The notes under the pieces were generated by a model that had not been told where the DNA came from, did no database searches, and was given only the letters and a program-made list of their open reading frames with translations. The translations under genes were made by a program, and so were the position numbers. A stretch of DNA of 64,000 bases from NCBI RefSeq assembly GCF_007164725.1, contig NZ_AP019697.1:2194501-2258500 (forward strand), in the 5' to 3' direction. Shown here piece after piece: positions 17,047 through 26,338 of the stretch. Position 1 is the first letter of the stretch. Each line of letters opens with the position of its first letter. The stretch is from Dialister hominis (GTDB taxonomy: Bacteria > Bacillota > Negativicutes > Veillonellales > Dialisteraceae).

Positions 17047-18426
17047 ATGTCTACTAAAAATACCCCACTCACATTAAACGCGACGTATACGATCGAGATC
17101 CGCGATCTTGGTGTCCATGGCGAAGGCATCGGATCGGCGGAGAATTTTACTGTCTTCGTTCCGGGAGCTCTTCCTGGAGAGACGGTGAAGGCGAAGATCA
17201 TCCTGATCAAGAAATCGTACGCTTCCGGGAAACTCATTTCCGTCGAGAAGCCGTCTCCCTACCGTACGGTGCCCCAGTGCCCGGTCTATGATTCCTGCGG
17301 AGGATGCCAGATTTCCCATCTGACCTACGAGGGCCAGCTGGCAGCGAAGGAACGCCGCGTGAAGGACGTCATGGTCCGCATCGGCAAGGCAAGCGAAGAC
17401 GTCGTCCTTCCGATTCTTGGCGCGCCGCATGAATGGAATTACCGAAATAAAATGGCCGTCCCTGTCGGACAGGTGACAGGCGGCCCCGTTCTTGGCTACT
17501 ACCGCCAGGGCACGCACCAGATCGTCCCGATTCAGGAATGCCTCATTCAGGAAGAGGAAAACAACCGCCTTCTCCGCTTTGCGGAAGATTTCATGATCCG
17601 CCATGGCATTACCGGCTACAATGAGAAATCCGGAAAAGGCTGCGTCCGCCACGTCATGGGGCGTGTCGGCGATAATGGGGAAGTCATGGCCGTCATCGTG
17701 ACTGCCACCGAAAACCTGCCGAAGAAGGACCTCTGGGCTGAAGAAATCCAGAAAGCCCTCCCCGAAGTCGTTTCTCTTTACCACGATGTCCAGAATAAGA
17801 AACGCAACGTCATCTTAGGACCGGAAATCCACCACATCTGGGGAAGAAAGACCCTCACCGCATCCCTCTGCGGCATTGCCTTCGAAGTATCGCCATTTTC
17901 CTTCTTCCAGGTCCACAAGGCCCAGGCAGAAGTCCTCTACCAGAAAGCCTTGGATGCCGCTGACCTCAAAGGCGGGGAAACCGTCATCGACGCCTACTGC
18001 GGCACAGGCACCATTTCCCTCTGCCTTGCGAAAAAAGCACGCCGCGTCATCGGCATCGAAATCGTCAGGGAAGCCATCGAAGACGCTAAGAAAAATGCCG
18101 CATTCAACCATATAGAAAACGCCGAATTCCACGCCGCCGACGCAGGCCTCCTCATGCCGAAACTCTACGAAGAAGGCCTTCGCCCCGACGTCATCGTCAT
18201 GGACCCCGTCAGAGCCGGATGCAGCGAAGACGTTCTCAAAGCCGCCGCAGGCATGCAACCCGCCCGCATCGTCTACGTCTCCTGCAACCCCGCCACCTTG
18301 GCCCGCGACGCAGAGATCTTGGGCCGCTTAGGCCACTACAAACTACAGTCCGTCCAGCCCGTGGACATGTTCCCACAGACCACTCACGTCGAGTGCGTAT
18401 GTTTGATGTCTAGGACAGGAAAGTAA
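17047..18426 (+). CDS. rlmD: 23S rRNA (uracil-C5)-methyltransferase, RlmD/RumA family
   Basis: 459 residues. The N-terminal TRAM domain (about 10-68) contains GVHGEGIGS. A four-cysteine Fe-S site is at CPVYDSCGGC and a following Cys. The SAM site is DAYCGTGTISLC, motif IV is MDPVRAGCSEDVL, and the catalytic cysteine lies in VSCNPATLARD. I chose ATG 17047, with aaaggag upstream and a TATAAT at 17019-17024. The frame runs upstream to 16939, but that would start inside the preceding terminator. Could alternatively be the RlmCD type with dual targets. Confidence 0.9.
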   Translation: MSTKNTPLTLNATYTIEIRDLGVHGEGIGSAENFTVFVPGALPGETVKAKIILIKKSYASGKLISVEKPSPYRTVPQCPVYDSCGGCQISHLTYEGQLAAKERRVKDVMVRIGKASEDVVLPILGAPHEWNYRNKMAVPVGQVTGGPVLGYYRQGTHQIVPIQECLIQEEENNRLLRFAEDFMIRHGITGYNEKSGKGCVRHVMGRVGDNGEVMAVIVTATENLPKKDLWAEEIQKALPEVVSLYHDVQNKKRNVILGPEIHHIWGRKTLTASLCGIAFEVSPFSFFQVHKAQAEVLYQKALDAADLKGGETVIDAYCGTGTISLCLAKKARRVIGIEIVREAIEDAKKNAAFNHIENAEFHAADAGLLMPKLYEEGLRPDVIVMDPVRAGCSEDVLKAAAGMQPARIVYVSCNPATLARDAEILGRLGHYKLQSVQPVDMFPQTTHVECVCLMSRTGK

Positions 18427-18780
18427 AAATGCTGGAAAGTGTAGTAAATAAGCTGCTTTCACTATTTTGAAATTAAAAATGAGAAAGTCAACATCGGAGT
18501 TTCATCACCCCATGGGAACATATCGACGAAAACCATTTTTTGATAGTTTAGACGGTGAGTTGGATAATGGGTTCATGAGTGTATGAGTTGGATGTTTTGT
18601 GGAAAAATGGCTTTGCGAGTGAGCAGGTTGGATATTTTTTAAAACAACAATTGCATAGACTATAAAAATGATAAGGTTTAGAGGCATAAGTATGGTATTC
18701 AAATTATCTTAATAAAAACAATTTTTATTAATTATATTACGAATTACGGTTAAAATGTACAATCATAGGAGATGAATATT
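18427..18780. other. Intergenic boundary between core and accessory DNA
   Basis: No gene is visible. The composition shifts from mixed to strongly AT-rich at about 18,640, marking the left edge of the accessory region. No clear terminator stem was found after rlmD. Confidence 0.5.
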
Positions 18781-19704
18781 TTGCCTAAGAATGTTCTAGA
18801 AGCTGATGCTCATAATAAATGGATTTCTAAAAAAGTTCCGTATGTAAAATATAATTTTAGTAAAGAAGAATTTGAAAATGCCTTAGAGAATCTTGACAGA
18901 GATTTTATTAAAAAAGGGATTGATCCACAATTTAGGCCAATACATGTTATGACTTTAATATCTTCCCAATTACCTATATTGAAAGATGCATGCTTTTTAC
19001 CATATTGTAATGAACCTTTTGTTTCAGGAATCTATACATCTTATAATTTGGGTACGTTAATAAACAAATGGTTCAAGCTTCGATATGGAAATAAACTAAG
19101 TCTAGGAGAAAGAGCAATTGTTGGAAGAATGATTTTATTAATAAGGGGCGAACCATATATTGCTATATTTCCTGTTATTTTTGGAACAGTTAAGATTACA
19201 TGGGAAGTTAAAAATATACAATTGCCTACTGATACTATTAATCTAGTTAATAAAATTGAAAATTTGACGTTTCAAGTAGCAAACAGTTTAACAAAAGATG
19301 AAATTTATAAATTATTAGAAGTATATAATAAGACATACGCTGCGATGTATAAATTTTACGAAAGTGGAATGGTATATTCGCAAGAAGCCTTGGAAGATGA
19401 ACATCAAGCTGTTGATGGAATTTTTCATTCATATGGTTTTGGGCAATCTAAATGGGATTCTCTACAATTTACGGAAAAATTATTGAAAGGACTATATTTT
19501 AAAATCGAAAATAAAAAACCGCAGCGTACTCATTGTTTGAATAAATTAGCTGAGTTGTTACCTACTTTAAATATTGATAAACAAAGCTTAAACAAAATAA
19601 ATTGTAGCGCGGGTGTTAGATATGGCGAGATTAAAGTTAATAAGCAAGAATCTATAGATGCTCACTTAGCATCTATGAAAATTTTACGAGATGTAATGGT
19701 ATAA
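18781..19704 (+). CDS. Unknown protein with a HEPN-like C-terminal domain
   Basis: 307 residues from TTG 18781 (aggag 9 bases upstream; the ATG at 18772 is directly adjacent to aggag and less likely). The C-terminal 100 residues have the helical pattern of HEPN domains: LQFTEKLLKGLYFKIENKK, then H-containing RTHCLNKLAELL, then RYG and a final helix with SIDAHLASMKIL. The N-terminal 200 residues match nothing I recognise. It is AT-rich and stands alone next to IS debris, like many HEPN defense or toxin genes. The function is inferred only. Confidence 0.5.
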   Translation: MPKNVLEADAHNKWISKKVPYVKYNFSKEEFENALENLDRDFIKKGIDPQFRPIHVMTLISSQLPILKDACFLPYCNEPFVSGIYTSYNLGTLINKWFKLRYGNKLSLGERAIVGRMILLIRGEPYIAIFPVIFGTVKITWEVKNIQLPTDTINLVNKIENLTFQVANSLTKDEIYKLLEVYNKTYAAMYKFYESGMVYSQEALEDEHQAVDGIFHSYGFGQSKWDSLQFTEKLLKGLYFKIENKKPQRTHCLNKLAELLPTLNIDKQSLNKINCSAGVRYGEIKVNKQESIDAHLASMKILRDVMV

Positions 19705-19714
19705 TTTAGTACTG

Positions 19715-19736
19715 TAGACACATAGCTTAATTGTGT
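19715..19736. mobile_element. Solo IS3-type terminus
   Basis: tagacacatagcttaattgt closely resembles the left terminus of the IS3 element at 22835 (tagacacaaatagtttaact). It abuts the point where a cupin gene is cut, so it looks like a relic of an insertion, deletion or excision. Confidence 0.5.
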
Positions 19737-19870
19737 TCACCATTAATGGAGTAGAAACGGTTTTGCATTCCGGTGACGAATTGTTTATCCCGAAAGGGAC
19801 TGTACAGGGTGGCAGATGCAAGGCTGGCACTAGAACTATTCATGCATTTGGCGGCAGACGTATTATTTAG
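19718..19870 (+). pseudogene. 3' remnant of a cupin-domain gene
   Basis: The open frame encodes IVFTINGVETVLHSGDELFI followed by PKGTVQGGRCKAGTRTIHAF and a stop at 19868. This is the C-terminal half of a small cupin barrel (GDE..IPKGT motif). The N-terminal half is missing at the solo IS end. A stem aggaaca/tgttcct with a following T-run at 19897-19946 is probably its terminator. Confidence 0.7.
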
Positions 19871-20011
19871 TTAAAAAAATTGTAATATTAGTAAACAGGA
19901 ACAGGGTACTTTACAATATCGGTTGTAGAGCATCTTGTTCCTTTTTAATTATGCAATGTTTTCATCAACGTGTAATTCTATAAATAATATAGGTTTCATA
20001 CCAGAAGGGAG

Positions 20012-20912
20012 GTGATAATTATTGAAAAACGCCTAAAAATTCAGGAAACGAAAAAATGGAAAAAAGGAAGGAGGACAGAACGACACCGTGAGGAGGAAAA
20101 GAAACGTATCCGTAAGGGGTTTTCAGAAAATCAGACAGTTGAAATCATTCCTGCTAAATATAAGGGAAGTGCGGCTGCACATCGGCATCTTCGTGTTGCG
20201 GCATATTGTCGAGTCAGTACATATGAGGATGCGCAGGCGGGAAGCTTTGAATTACAGATTCAGCATTTCAAGGAACAGATAACCAAAAATCAGGATTGGC
20301 AGTTTGTTAATGTATATTCGGATGAAGGAGTGTCAGGTACATCCATCAGGAAACGATTCGGATTTCAACATATGATAGCTGATTGCGAGGCTGGTAAAAT
20401 TGATCTGATTTTGACAAAGAGTATCAGTAGGTTTACTCGTAATACACTTGATTGTTTGGATGTTGTCAGAAAACTTAAAGGGTTAAATCCTCCGGTTGGT
20501 GTATGTTTCGAAACAGAGAACCTGAATACTATTGAAACCAATAGTGAATTGATTCTCGGCGTTATCAGCTTAGTTGCACAAGGAGAATCAGAACAAAAAA
20601 GTGCAGCCATTACATGGTCATTTATTGAGCGGTGTAAAAAAGGGATTGCTGTTTTTTCAACATATAATTTATTGGGATATGATAAAGATCGATTCGGTAA
20701 AATTATTATTGCCGATGACGAAGCGGAGGTTGTGCGATATATCTATTCATTATATTTAGATGGATTATCAGTTCGTGAAGTGGCACAACAGCTTACCGAA
20801 CAACAAATTCCGACAATTCGTGGCAATGTGGTGTGGAGTGGTTCAACGGTACGTAATATTCTAAGAAATGAAAAATATTGTGGCGATGTATTAATGCAAA
20901 AAACTTTCCCGA
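20012..20912 (+). pseudogene. Large serine recombinase, truncated by IS30 copy B
   Basis: The N-terminal catalytic domain is intact: [10 protein letters not shown] carries the nucleophilic Ser (about residue 69), followed by LTKSISRFTRNTLD and the start of the recombinase DNA-binding domain (TIRGNVVWSGSTVRNILRNEKY). The frame then enters the IS30 terminus after LMQKTF, and the zinc-ribbon and coiled-coil C-terminus are lost. A gaagggaggtg site overlaps the GTG start at 20012. The other side of the IS does not continue the gene. Confidence 0.85.
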
Positions 20913-22097
20913 ATTGCAATAATAAGTTGAACACCCGGCGAACCTTTATGCAGTAAGTGCTGCAAGCATTTCTTCCCTAAAGCACTCCTCGGGTGTCTTA
21001 TAGCCGAGTATTTTTCTTGGCAGGGTGTTGGCCCAGCACTCTACTCTGGAAATGTGTTCCACTGGGTAATCCTGGATTTTCTTCCCTTTGGGAAGAAATC
21101 GACGGAATAAGCCGTTGTGATTCTCATTCGTACCTTTGTCGCTGGAGCAGTACGGATGCGCATAATAGATCCGTGTGTGACTTAGTTTCTCTAGCTCCGA
21201 CAGGCTAGAAAACTCACTGCCATTGTCTGTCGTAATGCTGAGGAACACTCGGCTGAAACAGCCGCGGAACATTCCATCCTTCAATTTTCTGAAGGCTGCT
21301 ATTACAGAGGCACTTTCCTTGTTGGGCAGTTTTCTGATGAGGGAACAGCGTGTCTTGCGCTCAACCAGAGTCAGCAGTACTTCGTCCTTTGAGCGAGATC
21401 CCAGTACAAGGTCACACTCCCAATGCCCGAAATCCTGACGCTCATCCACAGAAGGATCGCGCTCATCTATACTGCGGCCGAACTTCTTCTTACGCTCACG
21501 AACCCGCTTCCTGGCGTTTTTTCGCTTGACGCGCAAGGGCAGGTCAATACTCTTGATTTTTCCTAGGAGCCCCAGCGTGACATAGTTGTACAGGGTTTTC
21601 GTACAGACCATCTCGCCACGTTGAAATTCTCCCGTAACCAGTGCCCTGCCAAAGCAGGCATCGAGCGACCAGTGATGTTCCTGAAGTCTCTTCTGCACAT
21701 AGTCGAGGAATGCTCCCTTTGCTATGGCGTCGCATTTGCGACCACAGTTTTCGCGATGCGCCTCATAGGTGCTTTGCCCGTCTGCTGCGCGATAGCGTTC
21801 CACCTTGCCGTTATAGCAAAGAACCTTGCCACGCTTCACCTCGTTGCGTACCGTATTGACACAGCACCCAATCTCACGGGCTATGCTCCGATACGATTGC
21901 TTGTCGCGGAGACGCGTTTGGATAATGACTCGTTCCTCAAAAGTTAAATGAGCCCCTTTTTTGCGTAACGTATCCGTGGTAAAATGATTTTGATCCATAG
22001 CGATTCTCCTTTGTGGTTGTGTTTTTTGTGCAACTACATTTTACCACAAGGGTTCGCTATGGATTTTTAAGTGTTCAACTTAATTATACAATCCGCC
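20908..22097 (-). mobile_element. IS30-family insertion sequence B, copy 1
   Basis: About 1.19 kb. The terminal repeats are gaattgcaataataagttgaacac at the left and, inverted, ggattgtataattaagttgaacac at the right. The identical block recurs exactly 5600 bp downstream (26508-27697). It disrupts a serine recombinase on its left and adjoins a truncated gene on its right. Confidence 0.9.
20946..21998 (-). CDS. IS30-family transposase (element B, copy 1)
   Basis: 350 residues, intact. HTH near 20-60 (SYRSIAREIGCCVNTV). DDE residues lie in HWECDLVLG, TDNGSEF and TNENHNGLFRRFLPKG. It differs from copy 2 by one residue (Val in ALVTGEF here, Ile in copy 2), caused by a single base. Confidence 0.95.
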   Translation of the reverse strand: MDQNHFTTDTLRKKGAHLTFEERVIIQTRLRDKQSYRSIAREIGCCVNTVRNEVKRGKVLCYNGKVERYRAADGQSTYEAHRENCGRKCDAIAKGAFLDYVQKRLQEHHWSLDACFGRALVTGEFQRGEMVCTKTLYNYVTLGLLGKIKSIDLPLRVKRKNARKRVRERKKKFGRSIDERDPSVDERQDFGHWECDLVLGSRSKDEVLLTLVERKTRCSLIRKLPNKESASVIAAFRKLKDGMFRGCFSRVFLSITTDNGSEFSSLSELEKLSHTRIYYAHPYCSSDKGTNENHNGLFRRFLPKGKKIQDYPVEHISRVECWANTLPRKILGYKTPEECFREEMLAALTA

Positions 22098-22834
22098 TAA
22101 AAAAAATAAAGGCATTAAAAGAAAAAATTCAACATATTGGCACACGGGATTTGTTAGGCATGATTGGAATTCATTTTATAACATTTTCAAATGGAGCATC
22201 AGATATCGCTGAACAATCTGACATATTCAATAAAACAGATTTAACTTCTCCGCAGAAACAATATACTTATTTGGCGGGCTTGCTTATGAGTACAGATGAT
22301 AAAAGTAACGGACATGTTACAAGAAATGAAGAAAGTGGAATATATAATGAGTTAGAGAATGACATTCAGAATATTACTCTGGAATATACGAAAACTTTTC
22401 TCAACATTGATCCAATATCTAAGCCAGAGGATATAAAAAGAAATTTGGTATCCATGGATGCATTTACATCGTACTTTGATACAGGAATATTAAGATATGC
22501 AGAGCAGACGATTGATTTGATAAAAACACTTTACGGCTCTTTCGATTCAGAATTAGATGATTTAACTGGATTGACAACAGAGGATTATATTTCGTTTTAT
22601 CAACTAGTGTGCGATGAATTTGAAAATGCAATGAGTTCATCAAGATATGCAATGAATAATATAAAAGGATTTTTAAATTCTCTTAATCCTTATGCAGTTG
22701 ATGTGGAAAAAGAATATGAACGCCTAATGGCATTTGCTCAAGGCTCGGCAGGTATAGATTTGCAAAATGCAATGGATAGTTTGAATTCAATAAAGGCATT
22801 AAAAGTATATGATACTGGACCTAGGTCAATATCG
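22098..22834 (+). pseudogene. Unrecognised accessory gene fragment between two insertion sequences
   Basis: About 245 codons of open, AT-rich frame, cut on the left by IS30 copy 1 and on the right by an IS3 end. The conceptual product (from KEKIQHIGTRDLLGMIGIHF to MDSLNSIKALKVYD) is helical and acidic with no motif I recognise. The apparent start inside the IS is an artefact of frame read-through. The coiled-coil tail at 26061-26330 may be the other end of the same gene. Confidence 0.5.
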
Positions 22835-22855
22835 TAGACACAAATAGTTTAACTG

Positions 22856-23680
22856 TCATGCTGCAGCTTTGGCTGCGTCTTCATACTCTTGCGGCGTCAT
22901 ATAATTAATGCTGCCGTGAATCCTTTTCCGGTTATACCAGGATTCAATGTATTCAAAGATTGCTTTGCCGGCAATCTTGAAATCATAATATCTGTTATGG
23001 TTAATCTCTTCCTTTTTTAGAATGGAATGGAAAGACTCAATGCAGGCATTATCATAAGGATTTCCTTTGCGGCTGTAAGAATGAATGATATTTCTTCTTA
23101 CAAGCTCATCTTCAAATATTTGGCTAGTGTACTGGGTTCCAAGATCACTGTGCAAGATTATTCCTGTTGTATCTTTGACATTGAGGCAGGCGTTCGCAAC
23201 AGCTTTTACCGCTAATTCAGCAGTCATCCGTTTTGCATATGCATAGCCGATGATCTTTTTGCTGGCCAAGTCCATTACGGATGCCAGATATGTCCAGCCG
23301 TCATTAACTGTATGGATATATGTTATGTCCGTACACCATTTCTTATTGATTACCGTAGTTTTAAAATCTCTGTTCAGCAAGTTGTCATGTTCTTCAATCA
23401 AACATTTAGAGGAATAATGCCTGTACTTCTTTACTACTATTGACCTTAATCCCAGCACTGCCATATGCCTTTGGACACGCTTTAAACTGGCATGTATGCC
23501 ATGAGAAGCTAATACTCTTTGTATTTTTGGAGCGCCGTAGCGCTTCTTGTTTTCCTCGAATACATTTTTAATTGTTTCTCTGAGCTTCTCTTTATTCGTT
23601 TTTCTGGCAGATGGTCTAGGGCATAAGTACTTGTAATAAGTGCTTCGCGCAAATTTAATTACTTTGCATATGCGCTTCAC
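22856..23680 (-). CDS. IS3-family transposase OrfB (element C)
   Basis: A 274-residue integrase-core protein. An HTH_21-type linker (KKRYGAPKIQRVLASHGIHA) precedes the DDE core: D in WCTDITYI, D in LHSDLGTQY, E in NACIESFHSILKKE. The C-terminus has YNRKRIHGSINYMTPQEYE. Normally made as an OrfAB fusion by -1 frameshifting. Confidence 0.93.
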   Translation of the reverse strand: MKRICKVIKFARSTYYKYLCPRPSARKTNKEKLRETIKNVFEENKKRYGAPKIQRVLASHGIHASLKRVQRHMAVLGLRSIVVKKYRHYSSKCLIEEHDNLLNRDFKTTVINKKWCTDITYIHTVNDGWTYLASVMDLASKKIIGYAYAKRMTAELAVKAVANACLNVKDTTGIILHSDLGTQYTSQIFEDELVRRNIIHSYSRKGNPYDNACIESFHSILKKEEINHNRYYDFKIAGKAIFEYIESWYNRKRIHGSINYMTPQEYEDAAKAAA

Positions 23681-23724
23681 AGTATACTGGGATTTATATT
23701 TATTGATAAAAGCAACTATTTCTC

Positions 23725-24000
23725 CTAGCGTTTTCTTGCAAATATGGCTGTAGCTTTTTTTAATATTTCGTTCTCCATTTCCAGCTCGGCAATACGTTTT
23801 TTCATTTTCTCATATTCTTTCGAAGTTACTTCTTCATTACCGAGTACTTTAACTGGGGAGATCTCTTTTATCCATTTATAAATTGTTACTGCTGATACGC
23901 CATATTCACTGCTAAGATAGCTTACGCTGCTGCCAGATTGTTAAAGATCAACCATTTGCTTTTTGAATTCATCCGTAAATCTTATTCCATTCTTGGACAA
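23725..24000 (-). pseudogene. IS3-family OrfA with in-frame ochre codon (element C)
   Basis: The frame from TTG (24000) reads LSKNGIRFTDEFKKQMVDL, then TAA at codon 20 (plus coordinates 23941-23943), then QSGSSVSYLSSEYGVSAVTI and a leucine-zipper tail (AELEMENEILKKATAIF). A tyrosine (TAC/TAT) is expected at the stop. The HTH half is therefore cut off. Confidence 0.8.
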
Positions 24001-24186
24001 GGTTTAACACGCCCTTTCTAAATTGATTTTAGCCTGTTAAACTTTTCGTGTCCATTCTTATATACTAGTACCAAGGCTAATAATTTCATTGATGTTAGCA
24101 TGTAAATAGTACAAGCCAAAATGAGAAATTCCTAAATATCAAAAACATGGTAAAATAAACAGATACAATTAATGGAGGTTTTCATT

Positions 24187-24475
24187 ATGGCAAAACATTA
24201 TGACAAGCAATTCAAACTAGATGCAGTCCAATATTTATTTCCTTGATCACAAAGACCTTGGACTTCAAGGTTGTGCATCAAATCTGGGTATAAGCCAGCA
24301 GACCCTTTCTCGATGGAAAAAAGAGCTGCAAGAGACTAGCGATATTGAATGCAGTGGTTCAGGCAACTTCTCTTCTGATGAAGAAAAAGAAATTGCAAAA
24401 TTAAAGCGAGAGCTTCGTGACACACAGGATGCACTTGATGTATTAAAAAAAGCCATCAGCATTTTGGGAAAATAA
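24187..24475 (+). pseudogene. IS3-family OrfA with frameshift (element D)
   Basis: Starts MAKHYDKQFKLDAVQY at ATG 24187 after ggaggttttcatt, then runs off frame to a TGA near 24244. The rest (LDHKDLGLQGCASNLGISQQ, RWKKELQETS, and a coiled coil ending ALDVLKKAISILGK) lies in another frame to 24475. A small indel in the ccaatatttatttcc stretch explains this. Confidence 0.8.
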
Positions 24476-24552
24476 CAGAAGCCATTTATCTTGAGGTTTC
24501 TGCAAAGACAGAAACAGCTAACCAGGAAAAACGCCGGGTTTCTGTCTCTGGG

Positions 24553-25386
24553 ATGCTGAGAATATTAGGCGTTTCACGCTCTGGTTATAGGGCATGGCTT
24601 AAACATGTACCTTCTGATATGCAAGAACGTAAGGAGGCTGTGAAAGTTAGAATCCAAGACATCTACGATGATTCAAAACAAAACTATGGAGCCCCTAAAA
24701 TTGCCAAAGAACTGCAAAAAAATGGTGAGGTTATCGCTGAGCGTACAGTTGGCAAATATATGAAAGAAATGGGTATCAAAGCTCAGTGGATCAAACCCTG
24801 GACTGTGACAACCAAAGACTCCGATTTCAGTAACAAGCTTCATAATCTATTGGATCAGCGGTTCAACCCCGACAGACCCAATGCTGTTTGGTGCAGTGAC
24901 ATCACCTATATCTGGACAAGAGAAGGGTTTGTCTATCTAACCAGCATAATGGATTTATTTTCCAGAAAAATCATTGCCTGGACGCTTTCCAAAACAATGG
25001 AAGTATCTTCGGTAATTGATACAATAAACAAAGCTAAAGCAAGGCGTTCAACTGATTTACCACTGATTCTTCATAGCGATAGAGGGAGTCAGTATGTTTC
25101 TAGAGAATATAAAAAGGCGACTGAAAAAATGCAACTGAGTTATTCAAAAAAAGCTTTCCCATGGGACAACGCATGTATTGAATCCTTCCACTCTCTGTTA
25201 AAGAGAGAATGGATCAACAGGTTCAAAATTAGAGACTATCAACAGGCAAACCGCCTTGTTTTTGAATATATCGAGGCTTTTTACAATACAAAGAGAATTC
25301 ACGGTTACTGCGGATATATGTCACCCAATGATTTTGAATCTTTATATGAAAAAACAAAAGATAGCAGATTACAATTAGCCGGCTAA
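24553..25386 (+). CDS. IS3-family transposase OrfB (element D)
   Basis: 277 residues in the listed frame; in the natural OrfAB fusion it would extend upstream. HTH linker QNYGAPKIAKELQKNGEVIA. DDE residues in WCSDITYIWT, LHSDRGSQYVS and DNACIESFHSLLKRE. YNTKRIHGYCGYMSPNDFE lies near the end. Intact, but its partner orfA is frameshifted. Confidence 0.92.
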   Translation: MLRILGVSRSGYRAWLKHVPSDMQERKEAVKVRIQDIYDDSKQNYGAPKIAKELQKNGEVIAERTVGKYMKEMGIKAQWIKPWTVTTKDSDFSNKLHNLLDQRFNPDRPNAVWCSDITYIWTREGFVYLTSIMDLFSRKIIAWTLSKTMEVSSVIDTINKAKARRSTDLPLILHSDRGSQYVSREYKKATEKMQLSYSKKAFPWDNACIESFHSLLKREWINRFKIRDYQQANRLVFEYIEAFYNTKRIHGYCGYMSPNDFESLYEKTKDSRLQLAG

Positions 25387-25495
25387 TTTGAGGACTTTTT
25401 TCTCATTTTAATTTGTACTAAATCTTGACATAGGACCACTAGTATGTTTAAATAAATAGTGAAGATGATTATAGAATTTAGAAAGGAGTCTTGTT

Positions 25496-26023
25496 CTGAT
25501 TACGAAAAATGAGAATGGATTTGGTTGGGGGAGTCTGCTGTTGGCAGTGCTGTTCTTTATTGCCGGATGGACCGCCCTCAACAATCCGCTGACCACTTTG
25601 ATTGCTATGGGGCTTATGTTTGGGATGATTGCCATCGTACAGGGGGTTTCAGCCCTGATGTACTACTTTGAGCTGAAAAAGGTGCTGCCCGGTAATCCTT
25701 GGTACTTGATCCTGATTGGCGTATTGGACTTGCTGGTTGGCCTTTATCTGGTGTTCAATCCGGCTGTCAGTGTGACGTTCCTGCCGATGTTGTTTGTGAC
25801 TTGGTTCCTCATCGACTCCATCATGAACATTTTCCTGGCCTTCCGCTTGAAGGATAGCCAGAGGAGCTGGTTCTGGGTGCGACTCACCTTGGGCATCCTG
25901 GGGGTCGTGATCGGGTTTGCCTTGGCGGGGAACTTGTTAGCCGCCATCATTTCCGTCACCTACTTGATCGCGTTCTACTTCTTCACCGGCGCCATCATCA
26001 AGCTGATTGACGCGTTTGTCTAG
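25496..26023 (+). CDS. HdeD-family (DUF308) membrane protein
   Basis: About 175 residues with six hydrophobic helices: FFIAGWTALNN, LIAMGLMFGMIAIVQGVSAL, WYLILIGVLDLLVGLYLVFN, FLPMLFVTWFLIDSIMNIFL, LTLGILGVVIGFALAG and IISVTYLIAFYFFTGAI. HdeD relatives are linked to acid stress. The frame opens without ATG/GTG before residue 16. aaaggag at 25481-25487 points to CTG 25496 (product starting (M)ITKNENGFGW); a later TTG at 25541 lacks a ribosome site. It looks more GC-rich than its AT-rich neighbours and is surrounded by gene fragments, so it was probably acquired. Confidence 0.75.
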   Translation: MITKNENGFGWGSLLLAVLFFIAGWTALNNPLTTLIAMGLMFGMIAIVQGVSALMYYFELKKVLPGNPWYLILIGVLDLLVGLYLVFNPAVSVTFLPMLFVTWFLIDSIMNIFLAFRLKDSQRSWFWVRLTLGILGVVIGFALAGNLLAAIISVTYLIAFYFFTGAIIKLIDAFV

Positions 26024-26060
26024 TTGGCTTCTTCGGCTCTTTGTCAAATAGGACTGATAA

Positions 26061-26330
26061 CTCAATTATGGTCCGTATCAAAAGAAACTTTTTATAAAAT
26101 TAAAATCAATACAATCTGGCGAAGAACTGTCTCAGATTAGGGTATTAACAAATAAAATCGATGAGCTTAATCAAAAATTTAATGATATATCAAAACAAAA
26201 TAAAGAGTTTGAGAAAAGAGTATTTGCTGCTTTCCCCAATATAACGTCAAAATTACATAAAGAAACACTAATTAATTTAAAAGCAGTAAATAAAATGAAC
26301 ACAAACAAGAAGAATAAAAAAAGCAATTGA
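26061..26330 (+). pseudogene. Coiled-coil C-terminal gene fragment
   Basis: The open frame has no start or ribosome site and encodes LNYGPYQKKLFIKLKSIQSG, then a heptad-patterned helix (VLTNKIDELNQKFNDISKQN), ending in a lysine/asparagine-rich tail and TGA at 26328. It is AT-rich like the fragment at 22098-22834 and may be its C-terminus, separated by IS insertions and the HdeD gene. Confidence 0.5.
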
Positions 26331-26338
26331 TAGTATAA

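Larger units (their letters stand above)
22835..24054 (-). mobile_element. IS3-family insertion sequence C
   Basis: About 1.22 kb with terminal inverted repeats tagacacaaatagtttaac (left) and, inverted, tggacacgaaaagtttaac (right). It has two genes on the minus strand, orfA at 23725-24000 and orfB at 22856-23680. orfA contains a nonsense codon, so autonomous transposition is doubtful. Confidence 0.85.
24101..25430 (+). mobile_element. IS3-family (IS150-like) insertion sequence D
   Basis: About 1.33 kb. The ends share tagtacaa...aaaatgagaaa in inverted orientation: left from 24101, right ending at 25430, both beginning TGT. It carries orfA (frameshifted) and orfB on the plus strand. It is only about 46 bp from element C, making a nested IS cluster. 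Confidence 0.75.

Noticed and set aside
22013-22100. A start codon inside IS30 copy 1 for the ORF running to 22837
   Set aside because: The first part is the IS terminus and untranslated margin; the frame only happens to be open. I annotate the real coding remnant from 22098.
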